Positions 9,841 through 19,223 of a DNA stretch of 64,000 nucleotides are shown one piece after another. The position numbers and the translations under genes were made by a program. Where the stretch lies: assembly GCF_007828035.1 (NCBI RefSeq), contig NZ_VITV01000007.1, positions 186,001 to 250,000 on the forward strand. The letters are read 5' to 3'. How positions within the stretch are numbered: position 1 is the first letter of the stretch; each line of letters starts with the position of its first letter. This DNA comes from Nitrospirillum amazonense (GTDB lineage Bacteria; Pseudomonadota; Alphaproteobacteria; Azospirillales; Azospirillaceae). The notes beneath the pieces were generated by a model, which was given only the letters and a program-made list of their open reading frames with translations, did no database searches and was not told where the DNA came from.

Positions 9841-10003
9841 GGCGACCCCGCCACCCGCAGAACGCCGGTACGGCGGAGCGGTTCCGGCACACATCGCCCA
9901 ACCGACTTTATCTCATTTTGATGCACCGCAACGCAGCCATGCGGATCTTCTGCGATGGATTCTGATAATCAGTCTCAGGTGGCCGTTGACATGGCGCAAA
10001 TCG

Positions 10004-10025
10004 GCAAATAAGAGTCGCTCGCAAT
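10004..10025. promoter_or_regulatory. Candidate Fur box before the siderophore receptor operon
   Basis: GCAAATAAGAGTCGCTCGCA resembles the common proteobacterial Fur-box form GCAAATAAGAATCATTCGCA with few mismatches. It sits about 90 bp upstream of the receptor start and in the divergent region shared with the hemerythrin gene. A second AT-rich element, TCTGATAATCAGTCTCAG at 9961-9978, lies about 40 bp further upstream. The rest of the 9841-10113 region shows nothing else I can name. Confidence 0.6.
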
Positions 10026-10113
10026 CTTAACAAAGGGTATAACCGCGGAGCTCGATAGCCGGGATCCGCGCGGGGAGCCAACCACATAGCGTGGCATCAA
10101 GGTGGGGACCGTC

Positions 10114-12324
10114 ATGTCGAGCAACCGCAACATCATCATCGCAAGCCGGGCCAAGACGCCCCGCACGCTGGCCCGCACCGCCCTGGGCCTGGCGAGCGTG
10201 GGCCTGGCCGGCGGCGCCCTGCTTTCCCTGGGTGCGCAGGCCCAGACGGCGACGGCGCCCGCCACCCAGGGCGGCACGGGCCAGTTGCCCACCCTGTCGG
10301 TGCAGGACCAGGACGCCGCCCCGGCGCAGGACTATCGCACCGAGCGGTCGTCCAACGTGAAGCTGACGGAAAAGCTGCTGGACACGCCGCAGTCGGTCAC
10401 CGTCATCTCCGGCCAGGAGATGAAGGACCAGGGCGTCGCCACCCTGCGCGATGCCCTGCGCAACGTCGCCGGCATCAGCCTGGCGGCCGGTGAAGGCGGC
10501 GCCCAGGGCGACAGCCTGACCCTGCGCGGCTTCAGCGCCCGGTCGGACATCTTCCTGGATGGCCTGCGCGACTTCGGCAGCTATTACCGCGACAGCTTCA
10601 ACTACCAGTCGGCCGAGGTGCTGAAGGGCCCGGATAGCGCCATGTTCGGGCGCGGGTCCACCGGCGGCACCATCAACCAGGTGAGCAAGACACCCACGCT
10701 GGAGGCCATCACCGCCGGCACCGCCACCCTGGGCACCGACGGCATGAAGCGCCTGACGGCGGACGTGGACCGCGCCATCGACGCCACCACCGCCGTGCGC
10801 CTGAACGCCATGGGCACCAGCAGCTTCGTCGAGGGCCGCGACGGCGCCAAGAACGAGCGCTACGGCTTCGCGCCCTCCGTCGCCTTCGGCATCGGCACGC
10901 CCACCCGCGTCACCATCAGCTATCTACACCAGTCGGAAAACGACCGGCCGGACTACGGCATCCCCTTCCTGCTGGGCCAGCCGGCGCCGGTGGACTACCG
11001 CACCTATTACGGTTTCCACAGCGACTACCTGAAGACCGACGCCAATGTCGTGACCGCCGACGTGCAGCACGACCTGACGTCCGGCATCACCCTGGAAAAC
11101 CAGTTCCGTTACGGCAACTACTACCGCAACGTCCGCATCACCGAGCCGCAGCTGGTGAACGCCAACGTGACGCCAGCCACCGTCGGGCCGCTGTCGGGCG
11201 TGGCCATCAAGCGCAACGCCATCACCGTGCGCAGCGTGGAAACCACCCTGGACGACCAGGCCACGGCCTCGGCCCGGTTCAACACCGGCTTCCTGGAACA
11301 CCATCTGGTGACGGGCGTGGAACTGTCGCGCGAGACCTCGGACCCGACGCGCACCGCGTGGACCGGCGTTCCCACCACCACCCTGCTGAACCCCAACGAG
11401 TACCAGACCTTCGCCGGCGTGGGCACCATCTCCTCCCGCGTCAGCACCACGGTGGACACGGTGGCGGTGTTCGCCGTCGACACCATGAAGTTCAATGAGC
11501 AGTGGTCGCTGGTCGGCGGTTTCCGCTACGACCACCTGGACACGGACTACAAGCAGACCGTGGCCCCGGCCGCCGCCTTCTCCCGCACCGACAGCCTGCC
11601 GTCCGGCCGCGCCTCGCTGGTGTTCAAGCCGACGCCGGAAAGCAGCCTCTACGCCAGCTTCGGCACCTCGTTCAACCCGTCGGCCGAGCAGCTGTCGCTG
11701 TCCGCCGCCACGGCCAACCTGGATCCGGAAAGCAACAAGACCTACGAGGTCGGCGGCAAGATCGACCTGCTGCACGACGCGCTGAGCGTGCGCACCGCCC
11801 TGTTCCAGACGGAAAAGGACAACGCCCGCGTCACCGACCCCAACAACTCCGCCCTGAACGTGCTGGGCGGCGACCAGAAGGTGAAGGGTGTGGAGCTGGA
11901 GGTAACCGGCCGTATCACCGAGGATTGGCAGGTCAGCACCAGCTACGCCTACATGGACGGCCGGGTCATCAAATCCACCACCTTCAGCCAGGTGGGCCGC
12001 GGTCTGCCCAACGTGCCGCACCACACCTTCAACCTGTGGACCACCTATCAGGTGACGCACCAGCTGCAGATCGGCGGCGGCGCCAACGCGGTGTCGCAGC
12101 GCATCGGCAGCTCCAGCCCGGTGGCGGCCACCAACCTGATCAACACCGTGCCCGGCTATGTCACCTTCAACGCCATGGCCAAGTACGACATCACGGAAAA
12201 GATCAGCATCCAGGCCAACATCATCAACCTGACCGACCGCGACTACGTCGACCAGATCCATCCGGCCCACCTGGTCCCGGGCGAGGGCCGCACCGTCCAG
12301 TTCACCGCCAACTTCGCCTTCTGA
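10114..12324 (+). CDS. TonB-dependent siderophore receptor (Fiu-like, catecholate type)
   Basis: Outer-membrane receptor importing a ferric siderophore, energised by TonB. 736 residues: a signal peptide ending near [10 protein letters not shown], a TonB-box-like LPTLSVQDQ, a plug domain from about residue 80 ([16 protein letters not shown], then [20 protein letters not shown]), and a 22-strand barrel ending in the aromatic FTANFAF. Length and plug sequence resemble Fiu/FhuE/FepA-family catecholate receptors. The ATG is chosen because GGTGGGG precedes it; an in-frame GTG 12 bp upstream is less likely. It heads an operon with PiuC-, PepSY-, ExbB-, ExbD- and TonB-type genes, and a Fur-like box precedes it. 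The exact siderophore cannot be read from sequence. Confidence 0.92.
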   Translation: MSSNRNIIIASRAKTPRTLARTALGLASVGLAGGALLSLGAQAQTATAPATQGGTGQLPTLSVQDQDAAPAQDYRTERSSNVKLTEKLLDTPQSVTVISGQEMKDQGVATLRDALRNVAGISLAAGEGGAQGDSLTLRGFSARSDIFLDGLRDFGSYYRDSFNYQSAEVLKGPDSAMFGRGSTGGTINQVSKTPTLEAITAGTATLGTDGMKRLTADVDRAIDATTAVRLNAMGTSSFVEGRDGAKNERYGFAPSVAFGIGTPTRVTISYLHQSENDRPDYGIPFLLGQPAPVDYRTYYGFHSDYLKTDANVVTADVQHDLTSGITLENQFRYGNYYRNVRITEPQLVNANVTPATVGPLSGVAIKRNAITVRSVETTLDDQATASARFNTGFLEHHLVTGVELSRETSDPTRTAWTGVPTTTLLNPNEYQTFAGVGTISSRVSTTVDTVAVFAVDTMKFNEQWSLVGGFRYDHLDTDYKQTVAPAAAFSRTDSLPSGRASLVFKPTPESSLYASFGTSFNPSAEQLSLSAATANLDPESNKTYEVGGKIDLLHDALSVRTALFQTEKDNARVTDPNNSALNVLGGDQKVKGVELEVTGRITEDWQVSTSYAYMDGRVIKSTTFSQVGRGLPNVPHHTFNLWTTYQVTHQLQIGGGANAVSQRIGSSSPVAATNLINTVPGYVTFNAMAKYDITEKISIQANIINLTDRDYVDQIHPAHLVPGEGRTVQFTANFAF

Positions 12325-12377
12325 TCCATCCATCAACCCCAGACCATCCCAACCCTCGACCATCCAAGGCGGCACCC

Positions 12378-13058
12378 ATGCTTCTTCACATTCCCGGCGT
12401 CCTGACCCAGGAGCAGGTCGCCTGGTGCCGCCAGCGGATGGAAACCGCCGATTGGGTGGACGGCCGCGTCACGGCCGGCCACCAGTCGGCCATGGCCAAG
12501 AACAACGCCCAGATCCCGGCCGACCATCCGGCGGCCCGGGCCATGGGCGACATGATCCTGGCGGCGCTGGAAAAGAACGCCCTGTTCCTGTCGGCGGCCC
12601 TGCCGCTGAAGGTCTTCCCGCCGCTGTTCAACCGCTACGCCGGCGGCCAGTCGTTCGGCATCCACGTGGACAACGCCATCCGCCAGATACCCGGCACGCC
12701 GCACCGCGTGCGCACCGACCTGTCCGCCACCCTGTTCCTGGCCGATCCCGACGAATATGACGGCGGGGAACTGCTGGTGGAGGACACCTACGGCGAGCAT
12801 GAGGTGAAGCTGCCGGCCGGCGACATGGTGCTGTACCCGTCCACCAGCCTGCACCGCGTGGCCCCGGTGACCCGGGGCGCCCGCATCGCCTCGTTCTTCT
12901 GGATGCAAAGCATGGTGCGCGACGACGGGGAACGCACCCTGCTGTTCGATCTGGATACGACCATCCAGGATCTGAACCGCGAGGCCGCCGGCCAGCCCGC
13001 CGTGGTGCGGCTGACCGGCATCTACCATAACCTGCTGCGCCGCTGGGCGGAGGCCTGA
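12378..13058 (+). CDS. piuC: Fe(II)/2-oxoglutarate PKHD-type hydroxylase (PiuC/YbiX family)
   Basis: Cytoplasmic Fe(II)- and 2-oxoglutarate-dependent dioxygenase of the PiuC/YbiX family, regularly found next to Fiu/PiuA-type siderophore receptors. 226 residues against 225 for E. coli YbiX. The iron-binding HxD is in GIHVDNAIR (about residues 95-100), the distal histidine is in [10 protein letters not shown], and the 2-oxoglutarate-binding arginine follows in [11 protein letters not shown]. The gene starts 54 bp after the receptor stop with AAGGCGG before the ATG and is followed 4 bp later by the PepSY gene, so co-transcription is very likely. The real substrate of this family is not established to my knowledge. 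Confidence 0.92.
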   Translation: MLLHIPGVLTQEQVAWCRQRMETADWVDGRVTAGHQSAMAKNNAQIPADHPAARAMGDMILAALEKNALFLSAALPLKVFPPLFNRYAGGQSFGIHVDNAIRQIPGTPHRVRTDLSATLFLADPDEYDGGELLVEDTYGEHEVKLPAGDMVLYPSTSLHRVAPVTRGARIASFFWMQSMVRDDGERTLLFDLDTTIQDLNREAAGQPAVVRLTGIYHNLLRRWAEA

Positions 13059-13062
13059 CGCC

Positions 13063-14265
13063 ATGATGAAGACGCTGCGCTTCCTGCACCTGTGGGTGGG
13101 CCTGATCCTGGGCCTGCCCCTGCTGGCGCTGGGCCTGTCGGGCACCGCGCTGGTGATCGAGCCGGAGTTGCGCGCCGTGTTCACCCCATCAGTGCCGGCC
13201 TCGCCCGCCGATGCGGCACCGCGCAGCGTGGCCGAGGTGGTGGACGCCGCCGCCGCGGTGGCGCCTGCGGGCGCCAAGCCCGCCAGCTACGCCGCCCCGT
13301 CCGCGCCAGGCGGAATCGCCACCGTGCGCTTCCAGGCGCCGCGCCGCACGCCGCAAGGTGGAGAGCACGCCCATAACCAGGGCGGCCCCCGCCCGCAAGG
13401 CGGCGGCATGCCCGGCATCAGCGTGCACATCGACCCGGTCACCCTGGCGGTGGTCAGCACCCCGGGCCTGGACGCCACCATCGGCTGGATCCACCGCCTG
13501 CACGGCAATCTGCTGATCCAGGATCGCAGCGGCCGCGACCTGGTGGGATACCTGGGCGTCATCATGACGGCGCTGGGCGTCACGGGCCTAGTGCTGTGGT
13601 GGCCCCGGCCCGGGCAATGGCGCCAGTCCTTCATCGTGCGCAAGGCGGCCAAGGGCGCCCGCTTCCACCGCGAGCTGCACGGAGCCGCCGGCATCTGGGG
13701 CCTGGCCGTCTTCCTGGTGGTCAGCGTCACCGGTGTGGCCATCGCCTTCCCCCAGAGCATCGCCGCCGGTGTGGGTGCGGTGCTGCCCATGGCGGCGCAG
13801 ACCCAGGGCTTCGCCGTGCCCAAGGTGACGCCGCGTGACGGCGTGGACCCGGCCGGCGTGGATGAGGCCGTGGCCATCGCCCTGGCGGCCTCCCCCCGCC
13901 CCGGCCTGGCCCTGCGCGGCGCCAGCCTGCCGCAGAGCCCGGACCAGGCCATCCGCGTGGTGCTGGCGCCCCTGGGCGGCGACGCCCCCAGCGCCGTCAC
14001 CCTGATGGTGGACCCCTGGGCCCGCCAGGTGGTGGAGGTGCGGGACCCCAGCACGCAGGCGGCGGGCAACAAGGTCACCGGCTGGATGCGCCCCCTGCAC
14101 GAGGGCGAAGGGCTGGGCCCCGTCTACCGCGTCCTGGTGGCGCTGAGCGGCCTGCTGCCCACCCTGTTCGCCATCACCGGCACGTCCATGTGGTGGATTA
14201 AGCGCCGAAACCGCAAGGCAGGCGCCGCCCGCGCCGCCGCCATCCTGCAATCCGCCGCGGAATGA
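13063..14265 (+). CDS. PepSY-associated TM protein (PiuB-like, iron-regulated reductase family)
   Basis: Inner-membrane protein of 400 residues with the PepSY_TM architecture: a first helix near residues 7-30 (FLHLWVGLILGLPLLALGLSG), a periplasmic segment rich in Ala/Pro, a paired central helix region (LVGYLGVIMTALGVTGLVLWW, then a second around residues 215-240) and a last helix near residue 365-385. Conserved histidines on helices (LHLWVG, IHRLHGNL, HRELHGA) fit haem or metal binding. Members next to siderophore receptors are thought to help reduce or release iron in the periplasm; that role is inference. Four bp from the hydroxylase gene and overlapping the longest possible exbB start, it is clearly in the iron operon. 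Confidence 0.85.
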   Translation: MMKTLRFLHLWVGLILGLPLLALGLSGTALVIEPELRAVFTPSVPASPADAAPRSVAEVVDAAAAVAPAGAKPASYAAPSAPGGIATVRFQAPRRTPQGGEHAHNQGGPRPQGGGMPGISVHIDPVTLAVVSTPGLDATIGWIHRLHGNLLIQDRSGRDLVGYLGVIMTALGVTGLVLWWPRPGQWRQSFIVRKAAKGARFHRELHGAAGIWGLAVFLVVSVTGVAIAFPQSIAAGVGAVLPMAAQTQGFAVPKVTPRDGVDPAGVDEAVAIALAASPRPGLALRGASLPQSPDQAIRVVLAPLGGDAPSAVTLMVDPWARQVVEVRDPSTQAAGNKVTGWMRPLHEGEGLGPVYRVLVALSGLLPTLFAITGTSMWWIKRRNRKAGAARAAAILQSAAE

Positions 14266-14333
14266 CCACCGCCAACCGTTTCACGACGCGTCAGGGCAGC
14301 GACGCAATGCTTTCAAAGAGGGGCACGACCAAC

Positions 14334-15164
14334 ATGGCGACCAAGTTGCTGAAGCAGACGGCCGCCGCCAGCTTGACGGCGGCATTGGGCTTAGGGGCGA
14401 CCAACGCCTGGGCGCAGGAGGGGGCGGCCCGCACCGCCGCCACCACCGTGCCGCACGACCTGTCGGCCATGGGCATGTTCCTGAACGCCGATGGGGTGGT
14501 GAAGGCCGTCATCCTGGGCCTGCTGGCGGCCTCCGTCGTCACCTGGACCATCCTGCTGGCCAAGGGGCTGGAGCTGCGCGCCGCGCGCGGCCGCCTGCAG
14601 GGCTCGCTGGACAAATTGGACGAGGCCCCCTCGCTGGACGTGGCGGCCAGCCAGCTGACCGGTGAGGGCGACGCCCTGGCCCTGGCCTTCGCCCGCGCCG
14701 CGTCGGCAGAGCGCGCGCTGTCCGAAGGCCTGCCGGCAGAGGGCGTGAAGGAGCGTGTGGTGCTGCGGCTGGAACGGTTGGAGGCCAAGGCCCGCCGGGC
14801 CATCGTGCGCGGCACCGGCGTGCTGGCCACCATCGGCGCCACCGCCCCCTTCGTCGGCCTGTTCGGCACCGTCTGGGGCATCATGAACAGCTTCATCGGC
14901 ATCTCGAAGACGCAGACCACTAGCCTGGCCGTCGTGGCCCCCGGCATCGCCGAGGCGCTGCTGGCCACCGCCACCGGCCTGGTGGCCGCCATCCCGGCGG
15001 TGGTGGTCTACAACGTCTTCGCCCGCAAGGTGGACGGCTACCGCGTGCTGCTGGCCGACGTGTCGGCCGGCGTGCTGCGCCTGGTCAGCCGCGACCTGGA
15101 CCGGGAGCAGGCGGGCATGCAAGGGGCGGGTGCCCCTCGGGCCCGCAGCCGCGCGGCGGAGTGA
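14334..15164 (+). CDS. exbB: ExbB, TonB-complex proton channel subunit
   Basis: Inner-membrane motor protein that with ExbD converts the proton gradient into energy for TonB. From this ATG the product is 276 residues with a signal sequence ([19 protein letters not shown]...AWAQ), typical of many proteobacterial ExbB proteins. Three further membrane segments follow: [41 protein letters not shown] and [20 protein letters not shown]. The MotA/TolQ/ExbB core sequence [21 protein letters not shown] is a clear family signature. Two upstream in-frame ATGs (14262, overlapping the PepSY stop, and 14307) exist; 14334 is preferred because GAGGGGC precedes it and the signal peptide starts there. The next gene, exbD, begins within or just after its stop. 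Confidence 0.92.
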   Translation: MATKLLKQTAAASLTAALGLGATNAWAQEGAARTAATTVPHDLSAMGMFLNADGVVKAVILGLLAASVVTWTILLAKGLELRAARGRLQGSLDKLDEAPSLDVAASQLTGEGDALALAFARAASAERALSEGLPAEGVKERVVLRLERLEAKARRAIVRGTGVLATIGATAPFVGLFGTVWGIMNSFIGISKTQTTSLAVVAPGIAEALLATATGLVAAIPAVVVYNVFARKVDGYRVLLADVSAGVLRLVSRDLDREQAGMQGAGAPRARSRAAE

Positions 15165-15169
15165 CCCGG

Positions 15170-15595
15170 ATGGCTGCCCGTCTTTCCCACGGCGGCGATG
15201 AGCTGGCCGAAACCCACGAGATCAACGTCACGCCCTTCATCGACGTGATGCTGGTGCTGCTGATCATCTTCATGGTGGCGGCCCCCCTGGCCACCGTGGA
15301 TGTGCCCGTGGACCTGCCCTCCTCCAACGCGCCGCCCCGGCCACACCCGGAAAAGCCCGTGACCCTGACCATCCGCGCCGACCTGACCCTGGCGATCAAC
15401 GGCGCCGACGTGGCGCGCGACGGCCTGGCCGCCGCCCTGGACGAGGCCGCCGGCGGCGACAAGGACCAGCGCATCACCCTCAGCGCCGACCGCGCCGTCT
15501 CCTACGGCGACCTGACGGCGGTGATGAACAGCCTGCGCACGGCGGGATACCTGAAGGTCTCGCTGGTGGGGCTGGACGGCGGCGGGGCCCCGTGA
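15170..15595 (+). CDS. exbD: ExbD, TonB-complex subunit
   Basis: 141 residues, the same as E. coli ExbD. It has a short cytoplasmic N-terminus, one membrane helix containing the essential aspartate in [20 protein letters not shown], and a periplasmic domain ([18 protein letters not shown]...) of the ExbD/TolR fold. A GTG 9 bp upstream overlaps the exbB stop; the ATG is preferred by similarity to the usual N-terminus. Spacing to exbB and tonB (4 bp) shows a single transcription unit. TolR is the alternative, but the neighbouring receptor and tonB argue for ExbD. Confidence 0.93.
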   Translation: MAARLSHGGDELAETHEINVTPFIDVMLVLLIIFMVAAPLATVDVPVDLPSSNAPPRPHPEKPVTLTIRADLTLAINGADVARDGLAAALDEAAGGDKDQRITLSADRAVSYGDLTAVMNSLRTAGYLKVSLVGLDGGGAP

Positions 15596-15599
15596 CGCC

Positions 15600-16337
15600 A
15601 TGGCGATGGCATCGATGAACAAGGACGGCGGCGATCTTCCTGGCGAGGACAGGCCTGGTGAAGACAGGCGCGCACGCCTGGTCTGGGGCGGCAGCCTGGC
15701 CCTGGTGCTGGCCGCCCATGCCCTGGCCCTGCCCTGGCTGATGGCACGCTCCACCCTGGAACCGCCGCCCCCTCCGCCGCCGCTGCAGATCGACCTGCCG
15801 CCGCCCCCGGCGCCACCGCCACCCGCACCGCCCAAGCCCGAGCCCCCGAAGCCGGAGCCGCCCAAACCCGCGCCCAAGCCGCCGCCGCCCAAGCCGGTGG
15901 CGGTGAAGCCCCTTCCCCTGCCTCCCCCCCCGCCGGTGCCGCCGCAGCCCGCCCCGATTGCGACGCCGCAACCCGAGCCGCCGCCCAGCACGGCGGTGCA
16001 GACCTCCACCCCAGCACCGGAGGCGCCGCCCGCCCCGCCGGCACCGGCCAGCAAGGGCCCGGACAGCTATGAGGGCCGGCTGATGGCGCATCTTTACCGC
16101 TATCTGCGCTATCCCGCGCAGGCGCGGCAGCGCCACCAGGTGGGCACCGCCTTGGTGCACTTCACCCTCGACCGGGCGGGCCATGTGCTGAGCGTGACGC
16201 TGGAGCGCGGCTCCGGCTTCGCCCTGCTGGATGAGGAGGCGGTGGCCACGGTGCGGCGGGCCGACCCGTTGCCCCCCGCCCCGGACGACAAACCCCTGGA
16301 TTGGACCATGCCGGTGGATTTCAGCCTGCTGCGCTGA
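15600..16337 (+). CDS. tonB: TonB energy-transducing protein
   Basis: 245-residue inner-membrane-anchored periplasmic protein that contacts the receptor TonB box. After an N-terminal cytoplasmic segment there is a single anchor helix (WGGSLALVLAAHALALPWLM) with the conserved histidine. A long proline-rich spacer with PPKPEPPKPEP repeats spans about residues 55-155. The C-terminal TonB domain includes YRYLRYPAQARQRHQVGTAL and ends with the FALLDEEAVATVRRADPLP helix-strand pattern. It closes the siderophore operon, giving the receptor its own energy module. Three closely spaced ATGs (15600, 15606, 15615) make the exact start uncertain by a few codons. Confidence 0.92.
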   Translation: MAMASMNKDGGDLPGEDRPGEDRRARLVWGGSLALVLAAHALALPWLMARSTLEPPPPPPPLQIDLPPPPAPPPPAPPKPEPPKPEPPKPAPKPPPPKPVAVKPLPLPPPPPVPPQPAPIATPQPEPPPSTAVQTSTPAPEAPPAPPAPASKGPDSYEGRLMAHLYRYLRYPAQARQRHQVGTALVHFTLDRAGHVLSVTLERGSGFALLDEEAVATVRRADPLPPAPDDKPLDWTMPVDFSLLR

Positions 16338-16377
16338 TCTACCCGGCCCGTCATTTCCGTTGCGCCCCAAGGCGCCA

Positions 16378-16398
16378 CTGGTCAATTATTTTGACCGC
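16378..16398. promoter_or_regulatory. Candidate operator of the FadR/LldR-type regulator, own promoter
   Basis: CTGGTCAATTATTTTGACCGC contains the perfect inverted repeat GGTCAA-N5-TTGACC, about 70 bp upstream of the regulator start. The same dyad with one or two changes occurs at 26937-26957 and 27153-27173 around the lactate genes. The likely meaning is autoregulation by the gene at 16467. Confidence 0.6.
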
Positions 16399-16466
16399 AC
16401 CACCGCGCCGCCGCCGAAAGCAAGCGGCCGGAGACGGTGGGGCAGAGGAAACGCTGACGGGACCCC

Positions 16467-17243
16467 ATGAAGGACAGTATCCGGCCGGCCAAGCTGGCCG
16501 ACACCATCGCCGACCATCTGGAACAGCTGATCGTGGAAGGCAGCCTGCGCCCAGGCGAGAAGCTGGTGCCGGAGCGGGAGCTGGCGGTGCGCTTCAACGT
16601 CTCCCGCCCCTCGCTGCGCGAGGCGCTGGAGAAGCTGGAGCAGCGCGGCCTGCTGCGCAGCGGCCGGGGCGGGGCCACCTTCGTCGCCCCCCTGCTGGGT
16701 CCCACCTTTACCGAGCCGCTGCACGCCGTGCTGGCCGCGCGGCCTGAGACCACCCTGGATTACCTGGAGTTCAGGACGGAGGTGGAGGGTGCCGCCGCTT
16801 ACTACGCCGCCCTGCGCGCCACCGACGTCGATCGCGCCCAGATCCAGGCCCGGTTCGAGGCCATGGAGGCCGCCCACGGCCATGACGAGGCGAAAGAAGA
16901 AGCGGACGCCGATGCGGAGTTCCACCTGGCGGTCTATGAGGCGACCCACAACGTCGTGATCCTGCACATCATGCGCGCCCTGGCCGAGATGCTGCGCCAG
17001 GATGTCTTCTTCAACCGCGCCAAGCTGTACCAGCGTACTGGCGTGCGCCAGCTGCTGCTGAGCCAACACCGCGCCCTGTATGAGGCGATCATGAAGGGCG
17101 ACCCCGCGGCGGCGCGCGCGGCCGCCGAGGCGCACATTAACTTCATCCGCGACGCCCTGGTGGAAATCTCCCGCGCCGATGCCCGGCTGGAAGCCTCACT
17201 GCGCCGCATCGCCGGCGGAGATATCGTGGCCGCCGACAAATAG
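16467..17243 (+). CDS. FadR-family (GntR/FCD) transcriptional regulator, LldR/PdhR-like
   Basis: 258-residue regulator with an N-terminal GntR winged helix (about residues 5-75: LIVEGSLRPGEKLVPERELA, then VSRPSLREALEKLEQRGLL) and a C-terminal FCD effector domain (about 95-240). Metal/ligand-type residues of the FCD domain are visible: the aspartate and histidine of DAEFHLAVYEATHN, and the histidines in SQHRALYEAI and EAHINF. FadR-family proteins of this type (LldR, PdhR, LutR) respond to lactate, pyruvate or related acids. A palindrome in its promoter is shared with the lldP and lut promoters at 26.9-27.2 kb, so I infer that it controls lactate use. Its 3' half is present a second time at 18796-19165. 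Confidence 0.85.
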   Translation: MKDSIRPAKLADTIADHLEQLIVEGSLRPGEKLVPERELAVRFNVSRPSLREALEKLEQRGLLRSGRGGATFVAPLLGPTFTEPLHAVLAARPETTLDYLEFRTEVEGAAAYYAALRATDVDRAQIQARFEAMEAAHGHDEAKEEADADAEFHLAVYEATHNVVILHIMRALAEMLRQDVFFNRAKLYQRTGVRQLLLSQHRALYEAIMKGDPAAARAAAEAHINFIRDALVEISRADARLEASLRRIAGGDIVAADK

Positions 17244-17403
17244 GGTGGCGAGAACGGCTCTCGATTGGCGTCAGTGCTCATTTTTTGAAGACCAACTCCA
17301 TCTCTTTTACGCGCCCCTTCGTCAACCTATTGATAAATAAAGATTAACCAAACTGGCACGGCGTTTGAGTAAGCGCCCCCGACAGAACAGGGGGAAAAAA
17401 CTC

Positions 17404-18795
17404 ATGTCGTACAAACGGCTCGTGCTCGCCGTCATCGTGTTGGCGGCCGCCGCGGCGGCGCTGTGGTTCAGGGCGGAATGGCTGGTGGGCACGGCCCTGC
17501 GCGCCCGCTTCAGCCCCTCCGTCACCCTGGCGCCCAAGCCCTCACCCACCAGTATCGCCAACGCGCGCGGCCAAGACCTGGACGATTTGCTGGTGCTGCT
17601 GGACCTGGACCGCAGCTTCACGGCGGAGGGGCGGGCCGCCTTCACCCAGGGGGTGGCGGACCTGCGCGCCCGCGTGGGCGAGATGGATGCCCCCACCTTC
17701 GTGATGGAGGTGGCGCGGCTGGTGGCCCTGGCCGGCAACGGCCACACCGCCGTGCAGCTGTTCCCCAAATACGCGGAGTACGGCGTGGCGCCGGTGCGCC
17801 TGGCCTGGTTCGACGACGGCCTGTACGTCATCGGCGCCGCCGACGCCCAGGCGGGCCTGCTGGGTCGCCGGGTGGCGGCCATCGACGGCCACCCCGCGGA
17901 CGACATCCCCGCCGCCGTGCGACCCTATCTGACCGGCACTGACGAGCATGCGCGGGCCCAGGGCATCAACCTGCTGGTCTGCCCCGCCTTGCTGCGCGCC
18001 GTCTGGCCGGAGACGGACGGCCGCCACCTGGCGCTGACCCTGGCGGATGAGGCGGGCGGGACGATGCAGACGTCGCTGGAGGCCGGCCCCATGGCCAGTG
18101 CCGACAGCCTGCGCTGGCTGCCGCAGGCCGCCGCCTTCACCCATCTCTACGGCGGCAATACGGCCAGCCTGGAGGCCCGCGCGCTGGACCACCAGGGCCT
18201 ATACCTGCGCCTGAACGCCGTGATGGATGATGACAAGGGCCCGCTGACCCGGCAGCTGGAGGCCGTTGCCGCCAGCGCGCCGCCGGGCGGCTGGCGCTGG
18301 ATGGTCATCGACCTGCGCTATGACGGCGGCGGCGACTACACCAAGACGGTGGACTTCACCCGCCGCCTGCCCACGCTGCTGGCCCCGGACGGGAATCTGT
18401 GGCTGCTGACCGGCAACGCCACCTTCTCCGCCGCCATCGTCACCCTGGCCCGCGCCAAGTACTACGCCGGCGCCCGCGCCCACATCATCGGCCAACGCGT
18501 GGGCGACCGCGACACCTTCTGGGGCGAGACCGGCGCGCCCCTGGTGCTGCGCAACACCAACACCACCGTGGGCTATGCCACCGGCATGCACGACTGGGTC
18601 CATGGCTGCCGCGACGTCACCAAATGCTTCTGGCTGAACTACGCCTTCGGCGTCGCCGCCGGCGACCTCAGCCCGGAACAGGAAGTGGGCTGGCGCTTCC
18701 CCGACTTCGCCGCCGGGCGCGACACCGTGATGGAGGAAGTGCGCGACCTGCAGGAGGCCAAGCGCGGCGGTGGCGAGCGGGCGGCGGTGCCGTGA
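17404..18795 (+). CDS. S41-like (tail-specific protease fold) membrane-anchored protein
   Basis: 463 residues with an N-terminal signal anchor (LVLAVIVLAAAAAALWF). The C-terminal half resembles the S41/ClpP-crotonase protease fold: MVIDLRYDGGGDYTKTVDF matches the S41 DLRxNxGG loop, and LTGNATFSAAIVTLARA matches the serine-nucleophile loop, with Ser in TFSAAI as candidate nucleophile. No PDZ domain is obvious, and the expected catalytic lysine is not certain. A protease or an inactive relative are both possible. The start ATG follows CAGGGGGAAAAAACTC. The gene lies between the intact regulator gene and a degraded 3' copy of it, so it may have arrived with or created that duplication. GC content is like the host genome, unlike the following defence genes. 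Confidence 0.72.
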   Translation: MSYKRLVLAVIVLAAAAAALWFRAEWLVGTALRARFSPSVTLAPKPSPTSIANARGQDLDDLLVLLDLDRSFTAEGRAAFTQGVADLRARVGEMDAPTFVMEVARLVALAGNGHTAVQLFPKYAEYGVAPVRLAWFDDGLYVIGAADAQAGLLGRRVAAIDGHPADDIPAAVRPYLTGTDEHARAQGINLLVCPALLRAVWPETDGRHLALTLADEAGGTMQTSLEAGPMASADSLRWLPQAAAFTHLYGGNTASLEARALDHQGLYLRLNAVMDDDKGPLTRQLEAVAASAPPGGWRWMVIDLRYDGGGDYTKTVDFTRRLPTLLAPDGNLWLLTGNATFSAAIVTLARAKYYAGARAHIIGQRVGDRDTFWGETGAPLVLRNTNTTVGYATGMHDWVHGCRDVTKCFWLNYAFGVAAGDLSPEQEVGWRFPDFAAGRDTVMEEVRDLQEAKRGGGERAAVP

Positions 18796-19165
18796 GGCCG
18801 CTCACGGCCGTGACGAGGCAAAGGAAGAGGCGGACGCCGACGCCGATTTTCACCTGGCGGTCTACGAGGCCACCCACAACGTCGTCATCCTGCACATCAT
18901 GCGCGCCCTGTCCGAGATGCTGCGCCAGGACGTCTTCTTCAACCGCGCCAAGCTGTACCAGCGCACCGGCGTCCGCCAACTGCTGCTGAGCCAGCACCGC
19001 GCCCTCTACGAGGCCATCATGAAGGGCGACCCGGCGTCAGCCCGCGCGGCCGCCGAGGCGCACATCAACTTCATCCGCGACGCTTTGGTTGAAATTTCGC
19101 GCGCGGATGCTAGGCTGGAGGCATCGTTGAGGCGGATTGCGGGCGGGATATCGTGGCTGATAAGT
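18796..19165 (+). pseudogene. Displaced 3' fragment of the FadR-family regulator
   Basis: This stretch encodes a near copy of residues 134 to the C-terminus of the regulator at 16467 (for example DADFHLAVYEATHNVVILHI). Most differences from the intact gene are at third codon positions, so this is an older or imported homologue, not a fresh duplication. It has no winged-helix half. Near its end one base is missing relative to the intact gene, which shifts the last codons; read in the shifted frame the ending DIVADK-stop still matches. It starts immediately after the stop of the S41-like gene and ends about 60 bp before the AT-rich ATPase gene. The remaining bases to 19223 are AT-rich leader of that gene (TATATCAATAATATTTTAGAGGC). 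Translation as a stand-alone FCD protein is possible but unlikely. Confidence 0.8.
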
Positions 19166-19223
19166 AATAACGCGATTATTTCGCCTCAATGACGGTATAT
19201 CAATAATATTTTAGAGGCAAAAA

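Noticed and set aside
9612-9926. Repeat peptide PLPKGPLPKG frame on the minus strand
   Set aside because: Alternative frame of the 15-bp tandem repeat; the hemerythrin frame is the supported one.
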